DNA from: an uncultured Oscillospiraceae bacterium
GTDB taxonomy: Bacteria; Bacillota; Clostridia; Oscillospirales; Acutalibacteraceae
Length of the DNA stretch: 64,000 nucleotides
Reading direction: 5' to 3'
Assembly (NCBI GenBank): GCA_900549825.1
Contig: URQB01000004.1
Coordinates: 62,001 to 126,000 of the forward strand
The position numbers were made by a program, and so were the translations under genes. Under the pieces are notes generated by a model that was given only the letters and a program-made list of their open reading frames with translations, was not told where the DNA came from and did not search any database. Position 1 is the first letter of the stretch, and each line of letters begins with the position of its first letter. This document shows, in pieces, positions 33,911 to 43,125 of the stretch.

Positions 33911-34537
33911 TCAATCTTGCGAAAACAAGAGCAGAAGCGTCCCTCTTTTCACAGAGACCGCGGCGCCGGAAGGGAGAATTTCATTGCTGACGCCGAGCGT
34001 GCAGTATGGATCCATGTCATAATCCTTCAGAGGATACTTGACGCCTCTTAAAGATACGCCATGTGCAGCGCCGCCGTAAGGAAAAACTGACATTTTGAAG
34101 CCTGGACAGGGCGGAATCGCCATTTCGGCATTACGCAGCAGGATTGCCGCGTTCTTTTCATCACGCAATACGGCCTTCGCATGATGGGCGGCGGCATAGG
34201 CCAGCACAGTAAAATTTGCAACCGTATGATCCAGCCGTCCCCCTAATCCGCCCAGAATCAAAAAATTACGGAATCCCCGCTCCAGCCCTCTTTTGAGCGC
34301 GAGAAGCATATCGGTATCGTCCTTTTCAGGCGGATAAGAATCTATTTCACAGCCGGCATCCTCTGGAATCCGCATGGAGTCGAAATCCCCGATCAGGAGA
34401 TCCGGCAGGAGCCCCATCTTACGGGCATGTGCATATCCTCCATCCGCACAGAGGATAAAATCATCCTGCTGCAAAAAAGAACGGCTTGTTTGATAGTCCT
34501 GAATCGGCCCGGCACCCAAAATAACACATCTTGCCAT
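33911..34537 (-). CDS. thiN: Thiamine diphosphokinase
   Basis: A 208-residue enzyme that converts thiamine to thiamine diphosphate with ATP. Motifs ILCADGGYAHA, LIGDFDS, PPEKDDTDMLLAL and GGLGGRLDHTVANF are all present. AGAGGGAAG precedes ATG 34537. It lies 26 bases after rsgA; the rpe gene that separates them in B. subtilis is absent here. Confidence 0.94.
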   Translation of the reverse strand: MARCVILGAGPIQDYQTSRSFLQQDDFILCADGGYAHARKMGLLPDLLIGDFDSMRIPEDAGCEIDSYPPEKDDTDMLLALKRGLERGFRNFLILGGLGGRLDHTVANFTVLAYAAAHHAKAVLRDEKNAAILLRNAEMAIPPCPGFKMSVFPYGGAAHGVSLRGVKYPLKDYDMDPYCTLGVSNEILPSGAAVSVKRGTLLLLFSQD

Positions 34538-34563
34538 ACAGCTTCCCTCTTTCTCCCGGCTGC

Positions 34564-35481
34564 TCAGCCGGTTTCCCAATCTTTCAGGTCCTTTACCGCC
34601 TCATAAAGCGCCACATAGCTCATATGCCGCTCAGGCTCAATCTCTCCGTCCTCAACTGCCTGCAAAATCGCGCAGCCCTTATCCTTCGTATGGGTACAGC
34701 TCGAAAACTGACAACGGCCGAGATAAGGCAAGAATTCCGGAAAACAAAACGGAAGCTCATCCTTCCGGATCACTTCGCTTTTCTCCAAATCCAACGAGGA
34801 AAAACCGGGCGTATCCGCAACCAGGCCGTCAGCCAGATGAAAAATCTCAGCTTGACGGGTGGTGTGCCTCCCGCGCCCAAGCTTCTCGCTGATCTCGCCG
34901 GTAGGCAAATGCAGGGAAATGTCCAGGCAATTGAGCAGCGATGATTTGCCAACGCCAGAATTCCCTGTAAAGGCGCTTAGCTTTCCACGCAGCGCCTCTC
35001 TGACTTCAGGCACACCGTCTCCTGTATAACATGAGACTGAAAAAGCAGGCACCCCGGCGTGTTGATAGATCTTGACAAGCTTATCTGCTTTACGCAAATC
35101 GGCCTTTGTAAAGACCAACAGCGGATCAATCCGTTTGGAGACAGCGATCGCCGTTAATTGATCCAGCAGCAGAAGATTCGGAGCCGGTTCACACGTCGAA
35201 GCTACAATCACCAACTGATCCAGATTCGCAAGCGGAGGCCGCCGCAGCATATTTTTACGGGGCAGAATTTCATCGATGGTATTCTCTTGCTCCGACAACC
35301 CCACTGTAATACGCACAGAATCGCCAACAAGGGGCGGCTGTTTCCGCTTGCGAAAAATGCCTCTCGCCCTGCATTCATATACCGCATCGGCGGCTTCTAC
35401 ATAATAGAAGCCGCCGATTCCTTTTACGATCAATCCGTTTAACTGCAAAACAGATCCCACTTTTCCGTATACTAAATTCAC
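34564..35481 (-). CDS. rsgA: Ribosome small-subunit maturation GTPase RsgA
   Basis: A circularly permuted GTPase of about 305 residues that checks late 30S assembly. An N-terminal OB fold (GFYYVEAADAVYECRARGIF) is followed by G4 FTKAD, G1 GNSGVGKSS, G3 DTPGFSS, and a C-terminal zinc finger (CQFSSCTH...GC). The start is uncertain: GTG 35481 has no ribosome site, and TTG 35448 (MQLNGLIVKG) fits the family length better. Confidence 0.94.
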   Translation of the reverse strand: MNLVYGKVGSVLQLNGLIVKGIGGFYYVEAADAVYECRARGIFRKRKQPPLVGDSVRITVGLSEQENTIDEILPRKNMLRRPPLANLDQLVIVASTCEPAPNLLLLDQLTAIAVSKRIDPLLVFTKADLRKADKLVKIYQHAGVPAFSVSCYTGDGVPEVREALRGKLSAFTGNSGVGKSSLLNCLDISLHLPTGEISEKLGRGRHTTRQAEIFHLADGLVADTPGFSSLDLEKSEVIRKDELPFCFPEFLPYLGRCQFSSCTHTKDKGCAILQAVEDGEIEPERHMSYVALYEAVKDLKDWETG

Positions 35482-35489
35482 TGAAAAAA

Positions 35490-37703
35490 TCAGTCGGCCG
35501 GCGCCGTATCCGGATTCGCTGGTCCCCCGCCGAGGCTGCCGCCAGAGCTCACCGTAATCGTTACTTTGGAACCATATCCCGCCGTTCTGTCGGCGGTGGG
35601 CTCCTGCATGAACACAAGACCGGCCTCCATACTCAGGTTGATTCTGGTTTTTACTTCTACCTTGAACCCGCGGGCTTTTAATTCTTCTTCCGCCGCTGCC
35701 TGACTAAGGCCGTAGACGCTTGGTACGGTAACCTTGAAGTTTTCATAAGAATATTTATCGTCTGTCTTTGTGCCGGTCGTAAAGTCAAAAGTGCATTCGT
35801 AAATCGTATCGCCATTCAGGGTAACGGTAAATCTCCTGCCGGAACCACTGCCCTTTACATCGATATTGACTGGGCTGCCATTGAGCAGGATCGACTGATC
35901 ATATACTTTCTCCGTGCCGTCCAGATAAGCTCTGAGGGTCGCTTCCGTATTGGCAACATTCGGCATATTATCAAGCCGGATGGTGTATTGCTTTGGTTCG
36001 CCGCTGCCGTTGCTTACCGTAACGCCAATCTTACTGTTCTTTGCAATTTTTGTTCCTGCCGTAACACTCTGACCAATGATCGTGTCCTTCGGATGTTCAC
36101 TGTCCTCATACTTAATATCGCTGGTATTCAGCTCAAGGCCATAGCCTTCCAAAATCATCTTTGCAACATCCAGCGTGTTTTTGCCAATCTCCAAATCAGG
36201 CATTTCGACAGAATTGGTATCCTCGCCAGTGTTGACCTGAATATAAATCGTCGTATCAGCAGAAACCTTGGTACCTGCCGACGGGACCGTCTGAACCACC
36301 TGGCCCTCTTTCAAATCGGCATCATAGACACCGATCGGGCTGCTGGATACATTGAAGCCTTTCGCAATCAGCTTCTGCTTTGCCTCTTCAAAAGTGGAGC
36401 CGCGGACATCTGGAATTTCAATATCTCCGCCGCTTTTGACAAGCTTTATAACGATCTTCCCGTTCTTACGCATTGTTTTTCCCTCCGCATAGGCGGGGGA
36501 CTGCTCGGCAACGGTGTTGGGAGATTTGGTGGAATCGACAATGGTCTCATCAGATACCTGGATATCATAATCGGCATACTTATCCTTCAGGTAAGGCTGA
36601 ATGTCATTATAGTAATCCAGGTCGACCAGATTCGGGATTTTGACGCGGCCTCCACCCAGTATGCCTGTGCCAAACAGGATACCGATGATGATGCCGACAA
36701 CCGCAAGACCCGCGACAATGCCGATCAGGATAGGCAGAGTCTTCTTCCGCGAGGAAGACTCCTCCTCATAGGAATCCTCCGGCTCCGGCGGAACAACCGG
36801 ACGAACCTTTCCGGTATCTTCAATATATTTGGTGGGCTCATTGTCCACAAAGCAGGCATAGTTGAATTTGATATTCGGGTTACGCTTGAATTCATCCAGA
36901 TCCAGCAGCATTTCGGCGGCGGACTGATAGCGGTCCCGCACATCCTTCTGCATGGCCTTCATCGTAATCTGCTCCAGGCCGATCGGAATCTGATCGTTGA
37001 GCTCGCGCGGGCTCTTCGGATCGGACTGCAGCTGCATAATCGCCACGGAAACGGCGCTGTCCGACTGGAATGGCAGCTGGCCCGTCAGCATCTCATAGAG
37101 CACGACGCCCACAGAATAAAGATCCGCCTTATCGTCCGTTATTTCGCCTCGCGCCTGTTCCGGGCTGATATAATGGACGGAACCGATCGCGCTCTCCGTC
37201 ATCGTCCGGGTTTCGCTGCGGCTGAAGCGTGCGATGCCGAAATCCGTCACCTTGATATTGCCGTTTTGCAGGAGCATGATATTCTGCGGCTTGATATCGC
37301 GATGCACAATGCCCTTGTCATGCGCGTGCTGAAGGGCACGCAGGATTTGCGTGACAAAATGCACGGCTTCCTTCCAGCTGATCACCTTCTGCTGCTCGAT
37401 ATACTCCTTCAGCGTGATGCCCTCAACATATTCCATCACGATATACTGCAGCCGGTCGCCGAAGCTTACGTCATACACCTTGACGATATTGGGATGAGAG
37501 AGGACGGCAATTGCCTTCGACTCATTTTTGAAGCGGCGGCGGAATTCCTCATTTTGAAGGAACTCCTCTTTCAGGATTTTGACTGCGACGATCCTGTCAT
37601 CAATATTATCGTAGGCCTTGTAAACGACGGCCATACCGCCGACGCCGATGATCTCCTGAATTTCGTAACGGCCGTCCAGCCGCTTCCCAACATAATTTTC
37701 CAT
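35490..37703 (-). CDS. prkC: PASTA-domain serine/threonine kinase PrkC
   Basis: A 737-residue membrane kinase. The Gly loop is at 18-27, the ATP Lys at K42, HRD at 134-136, and DFG at 154-156. One membrane helix (about 322-346) leads to an outside array: three PASTA repeats, a Ser/Gly/Thr-rich beta domain of about 90 residues, and a fourth PASTA repeat. PASTA domains bind muropeptides; in B. subtilis PrkC triggers germination. ATG 37703 follows AAAGGAT. The matching phosphatase is the next gene upstream. Confidence 0.95.
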   Translation of the reverse strand: MENYVGKRLDGRYEIQEIIGVGGMAVVYKAYDNIDDRIVAVKILKEEFLQNEEFRRRFKNESKAIAVLSHPNIVKVYDVSFGDRLQYIVMEYVEGITLKEYIEQQKVISWKEAVHFVTQILRALQHAHDKGIVHRDIKPQNIMLLQNGNIKVTDFGIARFSRSETRTMTESAIGSVHYISPEQARGEITDDKADLYSVGVVLYEMLTGQLPFQSDSAVSVAIMQLQSDPKSPRELNDQIPIGLEQITMKAMQKDVRDRYQSAAEMLLDLDEFKRNPNIKFNYACFVDNEPTKYIEDTGKVRPVVPPEPEDSYEEESSSRKKTLPILIGIVAGLAVVGIIIGILFGTGILGGGRVKIPNLVDLDYYNDIQPYLKDKYADYDIQVSDETIVDSTKSPNTVAEQSPAYAEGKTMRKNGKIVIKLVKSGGDIEIPDVRGSTFEEAKQKLIAKGFNVSSSPIGVYDADLKEGQVVQTVPSAGTKVSADTTIYIQVNTGEDTNSVEMPDLEIGKNTLDVAKMILEGYGLELNTSDIKYEDSEHPKDTIIGQSVTAGTKIAKNSKIGVTVSNGSGEPKQYTIRLDNMPNVANTEATLRAYLDGTEKVYDQSILLNGSPVNIDVKGSGSGRRFTVTLNGDTIYECTFDFTTGTKTDDKYSYENFKVTVPSVYGLSQAAAEEELKARGFKVEVKTRINLSMEAGLVFMQEPTADRTAGYGSKVTITVSSGGSLGGGPANPDTAPAD

Positions 37704-37743
37704 GTGTAACCATCCTTTCGTAGAAGCCGGAAATGACTGCGCA

Positions 37744-38472
37744 TCAATACGTAATGGCAACGACCGTGATATTGTCGCCGCCGCCGTGCTGATTGGCAAG
37801 GTCAACCATTTGCTGCGCGGACTCGTAGTATCCACTGTTTCGGGTTATCTGAAAAATCTCATCCGTTTCCAGATAGTTGGTCAGCCCATCTGTGCACAGG
37901 AGCAGCACGTCTTCCGGCTCCATCCTGTCTTCACAGAAATCTATATCAACTGTCTCATCGACACCTAGTGCACGCGTAATGATATTTTTCCGCGGATGTG
38001 CCTTCGCCTCGTTGGGCGTCAGCTTTCCGGTTTCCACCAGCTCCTGCACAACGGAATGATCCCGCGTCATCTGGACAATCCCCTGGGGAGATACCTTATA
38101 GGCACGGCTGTCTCCCGCATGGACAATGCGGATCATCTGTTCCGATAATACGGCGGCGACGACCGTCGTCCCCATTCCGTGCAGCTCCAGATTGGAGTTA
38201 GCCAGGTCGAAAATACTGACATTTGCCGCCGTAACAGCGGAAACCAGCATATTCTTGATGGAGTTACCACTCATCCCATCGCGGTACTGCGCATTGATCT
38301 GCTGCGAGATCATCTTAACCGCGGTAGAGCTTGCAACGCTTCCGCCCGCTGCTCCGCCCATTCCATCGCAAACCACGGCCCAAGCAACACCGCCGGGCAA
38401 TTCGCCCGCAGCGTAAGAATCCTGGTTGGAATCACGCACTCTGCCGATATCCGTCTTTGCTACAATTCTCAC
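37744..38472 (-). CDS. prpC: PP2C-type protein phosphatase PrpC/Stp
   Basis: A 242-residue metal-dependent Ser/Thr phosphatase that reverses PrkC signalling. Conserved metal motifs are RDSNQDS, VCDGMGG, HAGDSRAY, CTDGLTNYL and GGGDNITVV. The start is GTG 38472, overlapping the rlmN stop by four bases. Confidence 0.95.
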   Translation of the reverse strand: MRIVAKTDIGRVRDSNQDSYAAGELPGGVAWAVVCDGMGGAAGGSVASSTAVKMISQQINAQYRDGMSGNSIKNMLVSAVTAANVSIFDLANSNLELHGMGTTVVAAVLSEQMIRIVHAGDSRAYKVSPQGIVQMTRDHSVVQELVETGKLTPNEAKAHPRKNIITRALGVDETVDIDFCEDRMEPEDVLLLCTDGLTNYLETDEIFQITRNSGYYESAQQMVDLANQHGGGDNITVVAITY

Positions 38473-39521
38473 ACGTCTTCCTCCCTTTGCCGGGATAAAT
38501 ATCCGCGTCTCAACTGCCCGCAGGAGGCATTGATATCCGCGCCAAGCGTGCGGCGAATCGTCACCTGAATGCCGTTTTGCTCCAAAAGCTTCGCAAACCG
38601 CTCCAGGCGCTCCCGCGGGCTGCGGCGGTAATCGTTCTCCCGCACCTCATTGGCAGGGATCAGATTCACATGGCAGAGCATTCCGCGCAAGCGGCGGGCC
38701 AACTCAAGAGCACAAGCGTCCGAATCGTTGACATTTTGGATCATGGCATATTCAAAGGAGATTCTGCGGGAGGTCTTCTCCGCATATCTCCTGCACGCAT
38801 GCAGTAATTCATCCACACCCCAACGGCGGTTGACCGGCATGATCCGGGAACGGATTGTATCGTTCGGGGCGTGCAGGGAAACGGAAAGCGTCAGTTGCAA
38901 ATGGTAATCCAGCAATTTCTCGATCCCGGGCACGATGCCGCAGGTAGAGAGCGAGAGATTCCGCATGCTGAGATTGAGGCCGTTTTCATCTGTGACCAGC
39001 TGCAAAAAGCGAAGCACGTTCTCGAAATTATCCAGCGGTTCCCCCATTCCCATTAATACGATGTGGGAGACGCGGACATTCCGGTCACGCTGCGCGGCAT
39101 AGATCTGGCCAAGCATTTCAGACGGTGTCAGGTTGCGGACAAAGCCGCCAATCGTAGATGCGCAGAAGGAACAGCCCATCTTACAGCCGACCTGAGAGGA
39201 AACACAAAGTGTATAACCGTATTTATAACGCATCAGGACAGATTCAACCAGCGCGCCGTCATGCAGCTGGTAGAGATATTTTACAGTTCCATCATACGCA
39301 GAAATCAGCCTTTTTTCAATATCGCAGCCTAAAATAGAGAAATGCTCGCGTAGGAATTCGCGGAAGGACTTCGGTTGGTCCGTCATTTCGTCAAAATCGG
39401 AAACGCCCTTTTTTTGCAGCCAGGCATAAACCTGAGAAACACGGTATGATGGCTGGGCAGCCGGCGCCAACGCCTGTTTCAACTCTTCCGCCGTCATGGA
39501 CCGGATATCCTTCGAATTCAA
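38469..39521 (-). CDS. rlmN: 23S rRNA/tRNA adenine C2-methyltransferase RlmN
   Basis: A 350-residue radical SAM enzyme that methylates A2503 of 23S rRNA and A37 of some tRNAs. Cluster motif CKMGCSFCAS, GMGEPLDN, and the C-terminal methyl-carrying Cys in ADINASCGQLR are present. TTG 39521 overlaps the rsmB stop as TTGA. Confidence 0.95.
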   Translation of the reverse strand: MNSKDIRSMTAEELKQALAPAAQPSYRVSQVYAWLQKKGVSDFDEMTDQPKSFREFLREHFSILGCDIEKRLISAYDGTVKYLYQLHDGALVESVLMRYKYGYTLCVSSQVGCKMGCSFCASTIGGFVRNLTPSEMLGQIYAAQRDRNVRVSHIVLMGMGEPLDNFENVLRFLQLVTDENGLNLSMRNLSLSTCGIVPGIEKLLDYHLQLTLSVSLHAPNDTIRSRIMPVNRRWGVDELLHACRRYAEKTSRRISFEYAMIQNVNDSDACALELARRLRGMLCHVNLIPANEVRENDYRRSPRERLERFAKLLEQNGIQVTIRRTLGADINASCGQLRRGYLSRQREEDV

Positions 39522-40852
39522 ACGCTCACCTCTTGAAACACCGCGATATAAAATCCGTCATGCCCGCCTGCTTCGGGAAACAGGGTCCAAAACCCGTTTT
39601 CATCCAGCCGCCCATTCCACCCTTCGGGCAAAGGAACCGAAACCGGGCGAAAAGATGGCTGTTCCTGCAGAAAACGCAGGCAGACGGCTTCGTTTTCATC
39701 CGGATTCAGTGTACAGGTGGAGTACACCAGCCTGCCGCCCTTTTGCACGTAGCGGGAAGCGTTACGGAGTATAAGGTACTGCAAATCGGGCAATTTGTCA
39801 ACCTCTCCCTGCGGTTTATAGCGAATTTCCGGCTTTCGGCGCACAATTCCAAACCCGGAACATGGGACGTCGCACAGTACCCGATCCGCCTTTCCAAACG
39901 CTGCATCATAGCAGGAAGCGTCCGCAACAGCGGGATGAACCATCGGAATTCCAAGCCTCGTAACCCCCTCCTCGATCAGCGCCGTGCGGGAGGGATAGAG
40001 GTCAAACGACCGAACCTCCCCTTTCCCCTGCATCCGTTCGGCAATCGTAAAGCTCTTTCCACCCGGCGCAGCGCAGAGGTCGAATACCGTCTCCCCCGGC
40101 TGAGCATCCAAGGCTTTGCAGCAAAGCTGGGAGGCCGTATCCTGCACATGAAAAAGCCCTTTTTGATAGGCGTTTGTGCGCTCAATCGCCCCTACCCGCT
40201 CCAGGACCAGGGCATCCTCCACCTCCGCAGCGGCACAAGATGCTACGTGATCTTGCTTGAGCATATCCCCTAGTTTTTCTGCCGTCGTCCGCAGCGTGTT
40301 GACCCGAATCGCCACGGGCGCGGGCTCCATGCAGGCCTTCAAAATCAAAAGCGTCTTTTCCCGCCCATAGGCATTCTGCCACTTCTCAATCAGCCACTCC
40401 GGAAAAGAGTAGCGAATGGAAAGCGCATAGCTTTCATTCTCCTCCTGATCCGGCAGGCGGAGCCCCGCATCATTGATCTTTCTGAGCACCGCGTTAACCA
40501 GCCCGGATGCAAAAGCGCAGCCGTTATTTTTAACGAGAGAAACGCTTTCGCTTACCGCAGCGGATGAGGGAATCCGTTCCATAAACAGAAGCTGACAAAC
40601 GCCAAGGCGCAAGGCGGCAAGCACTTCCGGCCTGAGCTTCTTAAGCGGCTGCCGAAGATAAAGGGAAAGCTGATAATCGATCGTATATAGCCGTTCCTGC
40701 ACGCCATATACCAGCGTGGAGACAAGCGCCGCGTCACGACCGGAAAGATCGTTGCGGCGCAGGGCGGCATCCAGCGTCAAATTGGAATACGCCGCATCGC
40801 GCTGCATCCGGACGAGAATTTCCATCGCGATCTGACGGGCTTTTTTCTCCAT
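39518..40852 (-). CDS. rsmB: 16S rRNA cytosine-967 C5-methyltransferase RsmB
   Basis: A 444-residue enzyme with an N-terminal NusB-like domain (about 1-130) and a C-terminal Rossmann methyltransferase. The SAM loop FDLCAAPGGKSF, catalytic DVPCSGFG and nucleophile in VYSTCTLNPDEN are intact. GGGGGG lies six bases before the ATG. Confidence 0.95.
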   Translation of the reverse strand: MEKKARQIAMEILVRMQRDAAYSNLTLDAALRRNDLSGRDAALVSTLVYGVQERLYTIDYQLSLYLRQPLKKLRPEVLAALRLGVCQLLFMERIPSSAAVSESVSLVKNNGCAFASGLVNAVLRKINDAGLRLPDQEENESYALSIRYSFPEWLIEKWQNAYGREKTLLILKACMEPAPVAIRVNTLRTTAEKLGDMLKQDHVASCAAAEVEDALVLERVGAIERTNAYQKGLFHVQDTASQLCCKALDAQPGETVFDLCAAPGGKSFTIAERMQGKGEVRSFDLYPSRTALIEEGVTRLGIPMVHPAVADASCYDAAFGKADRVLCDVPCSGFGIVRRKPEIRYKPQGEVDKLPDLQYLILRNASRYVQKGGRLVYSTCTLNPDENEAVCLRFLQEQPSFRPVSVPLPEGWNGRLDENGFWTLFPEAGGHDGFYIAVFQEVSV

Positions 40853-40873
40853 GAAAATCCCCCCGATTCTGAT

Positions 40874-41575
40874 CTAATTATCCCGCCTGCCTGCAAAAAT
40901 CGCGAGCAGACGCAGCAGGTTAGCGAGCGAAACGACAAGCGACGCGACATAGGTCATTGCCGCGGCGCGCAATACGCTCCGCGCCCCAGGCAGCTCATTC
41001 TCGGAGAGCATCCCCGTATCGTCGATCACACGAATCGCGCGGCGGCTTGCGTTGAACTCCACTGGTAATGTTGCAAGCTGGAAGATAACAACCAGGGAAT
41101 AGAGCAGCAGGCCCACATTCACAAGCAGATCCGCGCCGAAGATCAGCCCGGCGACTGCAAGGGGAATGCCAAGCTTGGAGCCGAGATTGCAGACCGGAAG
41201 GATCGCATTCCGGATCTTGATCGGCAGGTAGCCCGTTGCATGCTGGACGGCATGGCCCGCTTCATGGCACGCAACGCCGATTGCCGCAACGGACGCACTC
41301 CCATAAATCCCGTCGGAAAGGCGGATCACATTGGCGCGCGGGTCATAATGATCCGTCAGGTTGCCGGGAACGTGCTCGATACGCACATCCATCAGGCCGT
41401 AATGGCGCAGCACATTCATCGCCGCGTCCGCGCCGGTCATCCCGCTCATAACCCGTACCTGCGCATATTTTGAATAGGCGCGTTTTACACCGATCTGAGC
41501 GATCAGGGCCAGGATCATAGCCGGAACAACTAAAATCAAATAATAATAATCAAGATGAAATAAAAAAAAGTTCAT
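40874..41575 (-). CDS. YugP-family zinc metallopeptidase
   Basis: A 233-residue membrane protein with the zinc motif HEAGHAVQH (about residues 112-120) between an N-terminal helix and two or three later helices. The substrate is unknown. ATG 41575 follows GGAGG. It interrupts the fmt-rsmB order known from B. subtilis; the same insertion occurs in Clostridia as far as I recall. Confidence 0.9.
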   Translation of the reverse strand: MNFFLFHLDYYYLILVVPAMILALIAQIGVKRAYSKYAQVRVMSGMTGADAAMNVLRHYGLMDVRIEHVPGNLTDHYDPRANVIRLSDGIYGSASVAAIGVACHEAGHAVQHATGYLPIKIRNAILPVCNLGSKLGIPLAVAGLIFGADLLVNVGLLLYSLVVIFQLATLPVEFNASRRAIRVIDDTGMLSENELPGARSVLRAAAMTYVASLVVSLANLLRLLAIFAGRRDN

Positions 41576-41610
41576 CCAAAATCCTCCGATCAACTAAATA
41601 GGGCGAAGAA

Positions 41611-42543
41611 TCATTCTCCCAGTACCGTTCCCACCGGGATCGGATGGCCACGCAGAAAATCCGCCGCCGTCATCCGTTTTCCGCCTTCGGACTGAACGCA
41701 GAGAAGGGACAAGACCATCCCATCCCCGCAGGAAATGCAAATTGCATCATCAGCGCCGGTTACCGTGCCGCATGGAAGCTCGCTTGCATACCCCGTCAGC
41801 CGGGAAGCATGCACCTTCATCCGCTTGCCCTGCAGGCTGGTAACCGCCACCGGCCAGGGGGATAGGCCGCGGATCTGATTGTGGATTTCCTGCGCGGATT
41901 TCGACCAGTCGATCGGGCAGAGGGATTTATCGAGCATCGGCGCGCAGGTCGATTCGCCGTCCTGCTGCGGCGTTCTCTGAAGCGTGCCTTCCTGCAGAGC
42001 GGACAACGTATTGGACAAAAGCTGTGCGCCCAAATTTGAGAGCTTGTCGTGCAGCTCGCCTGCCGTTTCATTTTCTCCAATTTCTGTCTCCGCCTTCAGG
42101 AGCATATCGCCTGTGTCCAGGCCAGCATCCATATACATCGTTGTAACGCCGGTTTTCTGATCGCCGCGCAGGATCGACCACTGGATCGGCGCCGCGCCGC
42201 GCAGCCGCGGAAGCAGGGACGCATGCACGTTGATGCATCCATATTCCGGAAGCTCCAAAACGGCCTTTGGCAGGATTTTGCCGTAGGCGACCACTACGAT
42301 GAGTTCAGGAGCCAATGCGCTCAGTTGGGCGAGCGCTTCCTCCGTTTTGACGGAAGAAGGCTGATAAACGGAAATACCGGCTTTGAGCGCCGCCTGTTTG
42401 ACTGGCGGCGGCGTCATGGCATAGCCTCTGCCCTTGGGCTTGTCAGGTTGGGTCAATACGCCAATCACCTCATGCCCGTCCCGAATGAGACGCTCCAGGC
42501 AGGGTACGGCAAATTCGGGCGTTCCCATAAATACAATCCGCAT
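41611..42543 (-). CDS. fmt: Methionyl-tRNA formyltransferase
   Basis: A 310-residue enzyme that formylates initiator Met-tRNA with 10-formyl-THF. It starts MRIVFMGTPEFAVP and carries GRGYAMTPPPVK, the catalytic NVHASLLPRLRGAAPIQW, and DTGDML. ATG 42543 is the usual family start; AAAGGAG lies about ten bases upstream. Its partner def is the next gene upstream. Confidence 0.96.
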   Translation of the reverse strand: MRIVFMGTPEFAVPCLERLIRDGHEVIGVLTQPDKPKGRGYAMTPPPVKQAALKAGISVYQPSSVKTEEALAQLSALAPELIVVVAYGKILPKAVLELPEYGCINVHASLLPRLRGAAPIQWSILRGDQKTGVTTMYMDAGLDTGDMLLKAETEIGENETAGELHDKLSNLGAQLLSNTLSALQEGTLQRTPQQDGESTCAPMLDKSLCPIDWSKSAQEIHNQIRGLSPWPVAVTSLQGKRMKVHASRLTGYASELPCGTVTGADDAICISCGDGMVLSLLCVQSEGGKRMTAADFLRGHPIPVGTVLGE

Positions 42544-42567
42544 GATCTCGTCCACTCCTTTTGCCTT

Positions 42568-43038
42568 TTATGTGCTTTCCGCTGTCTGAACCGGCTCGCC
42601 CGGCGCCAGACGCTCTGTAAAAAGAATCCCATCCAAATGATCGATCTCATGGCAGAAGCAGCGCGCTTTCAGGCCCTCGCCCTTATAGATGCACCATTTG
42701 CCTTCCCGGTTCTGCGCCTTGACCTTGACAACCGCCGGGCGGATGGTTTCGCCGTATTTGCCAGGCAGGGACAGGCAGCCCTCGCTTTCCCGCTGCTCGC
42801 CCTCTGCCCCGATGATCTCCGGATTGACGAGCTCCAGCAGGCCGTCTCCCACATCGACCACCACGACACGGCGCAAAACGCCAACCTGCACAGCCGCAAG
42901 GCCAACGCCCTCCGCGCTGTAAAGCGTCTGCTTCATATCATCCAAAAGCTCGGCCAGCCTTCCATCGAATTTTTCCACCGGCCGGCTTCTCTTTTTCAAG
43001 ATTGGATCGCCTTCTACCACGATTTTTCTCAATGCCAT
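42568..43038 (-). CDS. def: Peptide deformylase
   Basis: A 156-residue metalloenzyme that removes the formyl group from new proteins. All three family motifs are seen: GVGLAAVQVG, EGCLSLPG and HEIDHLDG. GGAAAGGAT precedes the ATG. Confidence 0.96.
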   Translation of the reverse strand: MALRKIVVEGDPILKKRSRPVEKFDGRLAELLDDMKQTLYSAEGVGLAAVQVGVLRRVVVVDVGDGLLELVNPEIIGAEGEQRESEGCLSLPGKYGETIRPAVVKVKAQNREGKWCIYKGEGLKARCFCHEIDHLDGILFTERLAPGEPVQTAEST

Positions 43039-43125
43039 ACGGCACCCATCCTTTCCTATGTTCTCCCCTACTTTACGAAATAAATATGGATTGTGTGTGA
43101 AGAATTTATAAGTGGGGCATAAATT

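Noticed and set aside
33339..34022. 227-codon + strand frame over spoVM, the microprotein and thiN
   Set aside because: It overlaps three better supported - strand genes and is Ser/Arg/Pro-rich in the way antisense frames are.
35988..37709. 573-codon + strand frame opposite prkC
   Set aside because: Antisense shadow of prkC; composition is low in recognisable motifs and it has no start context.
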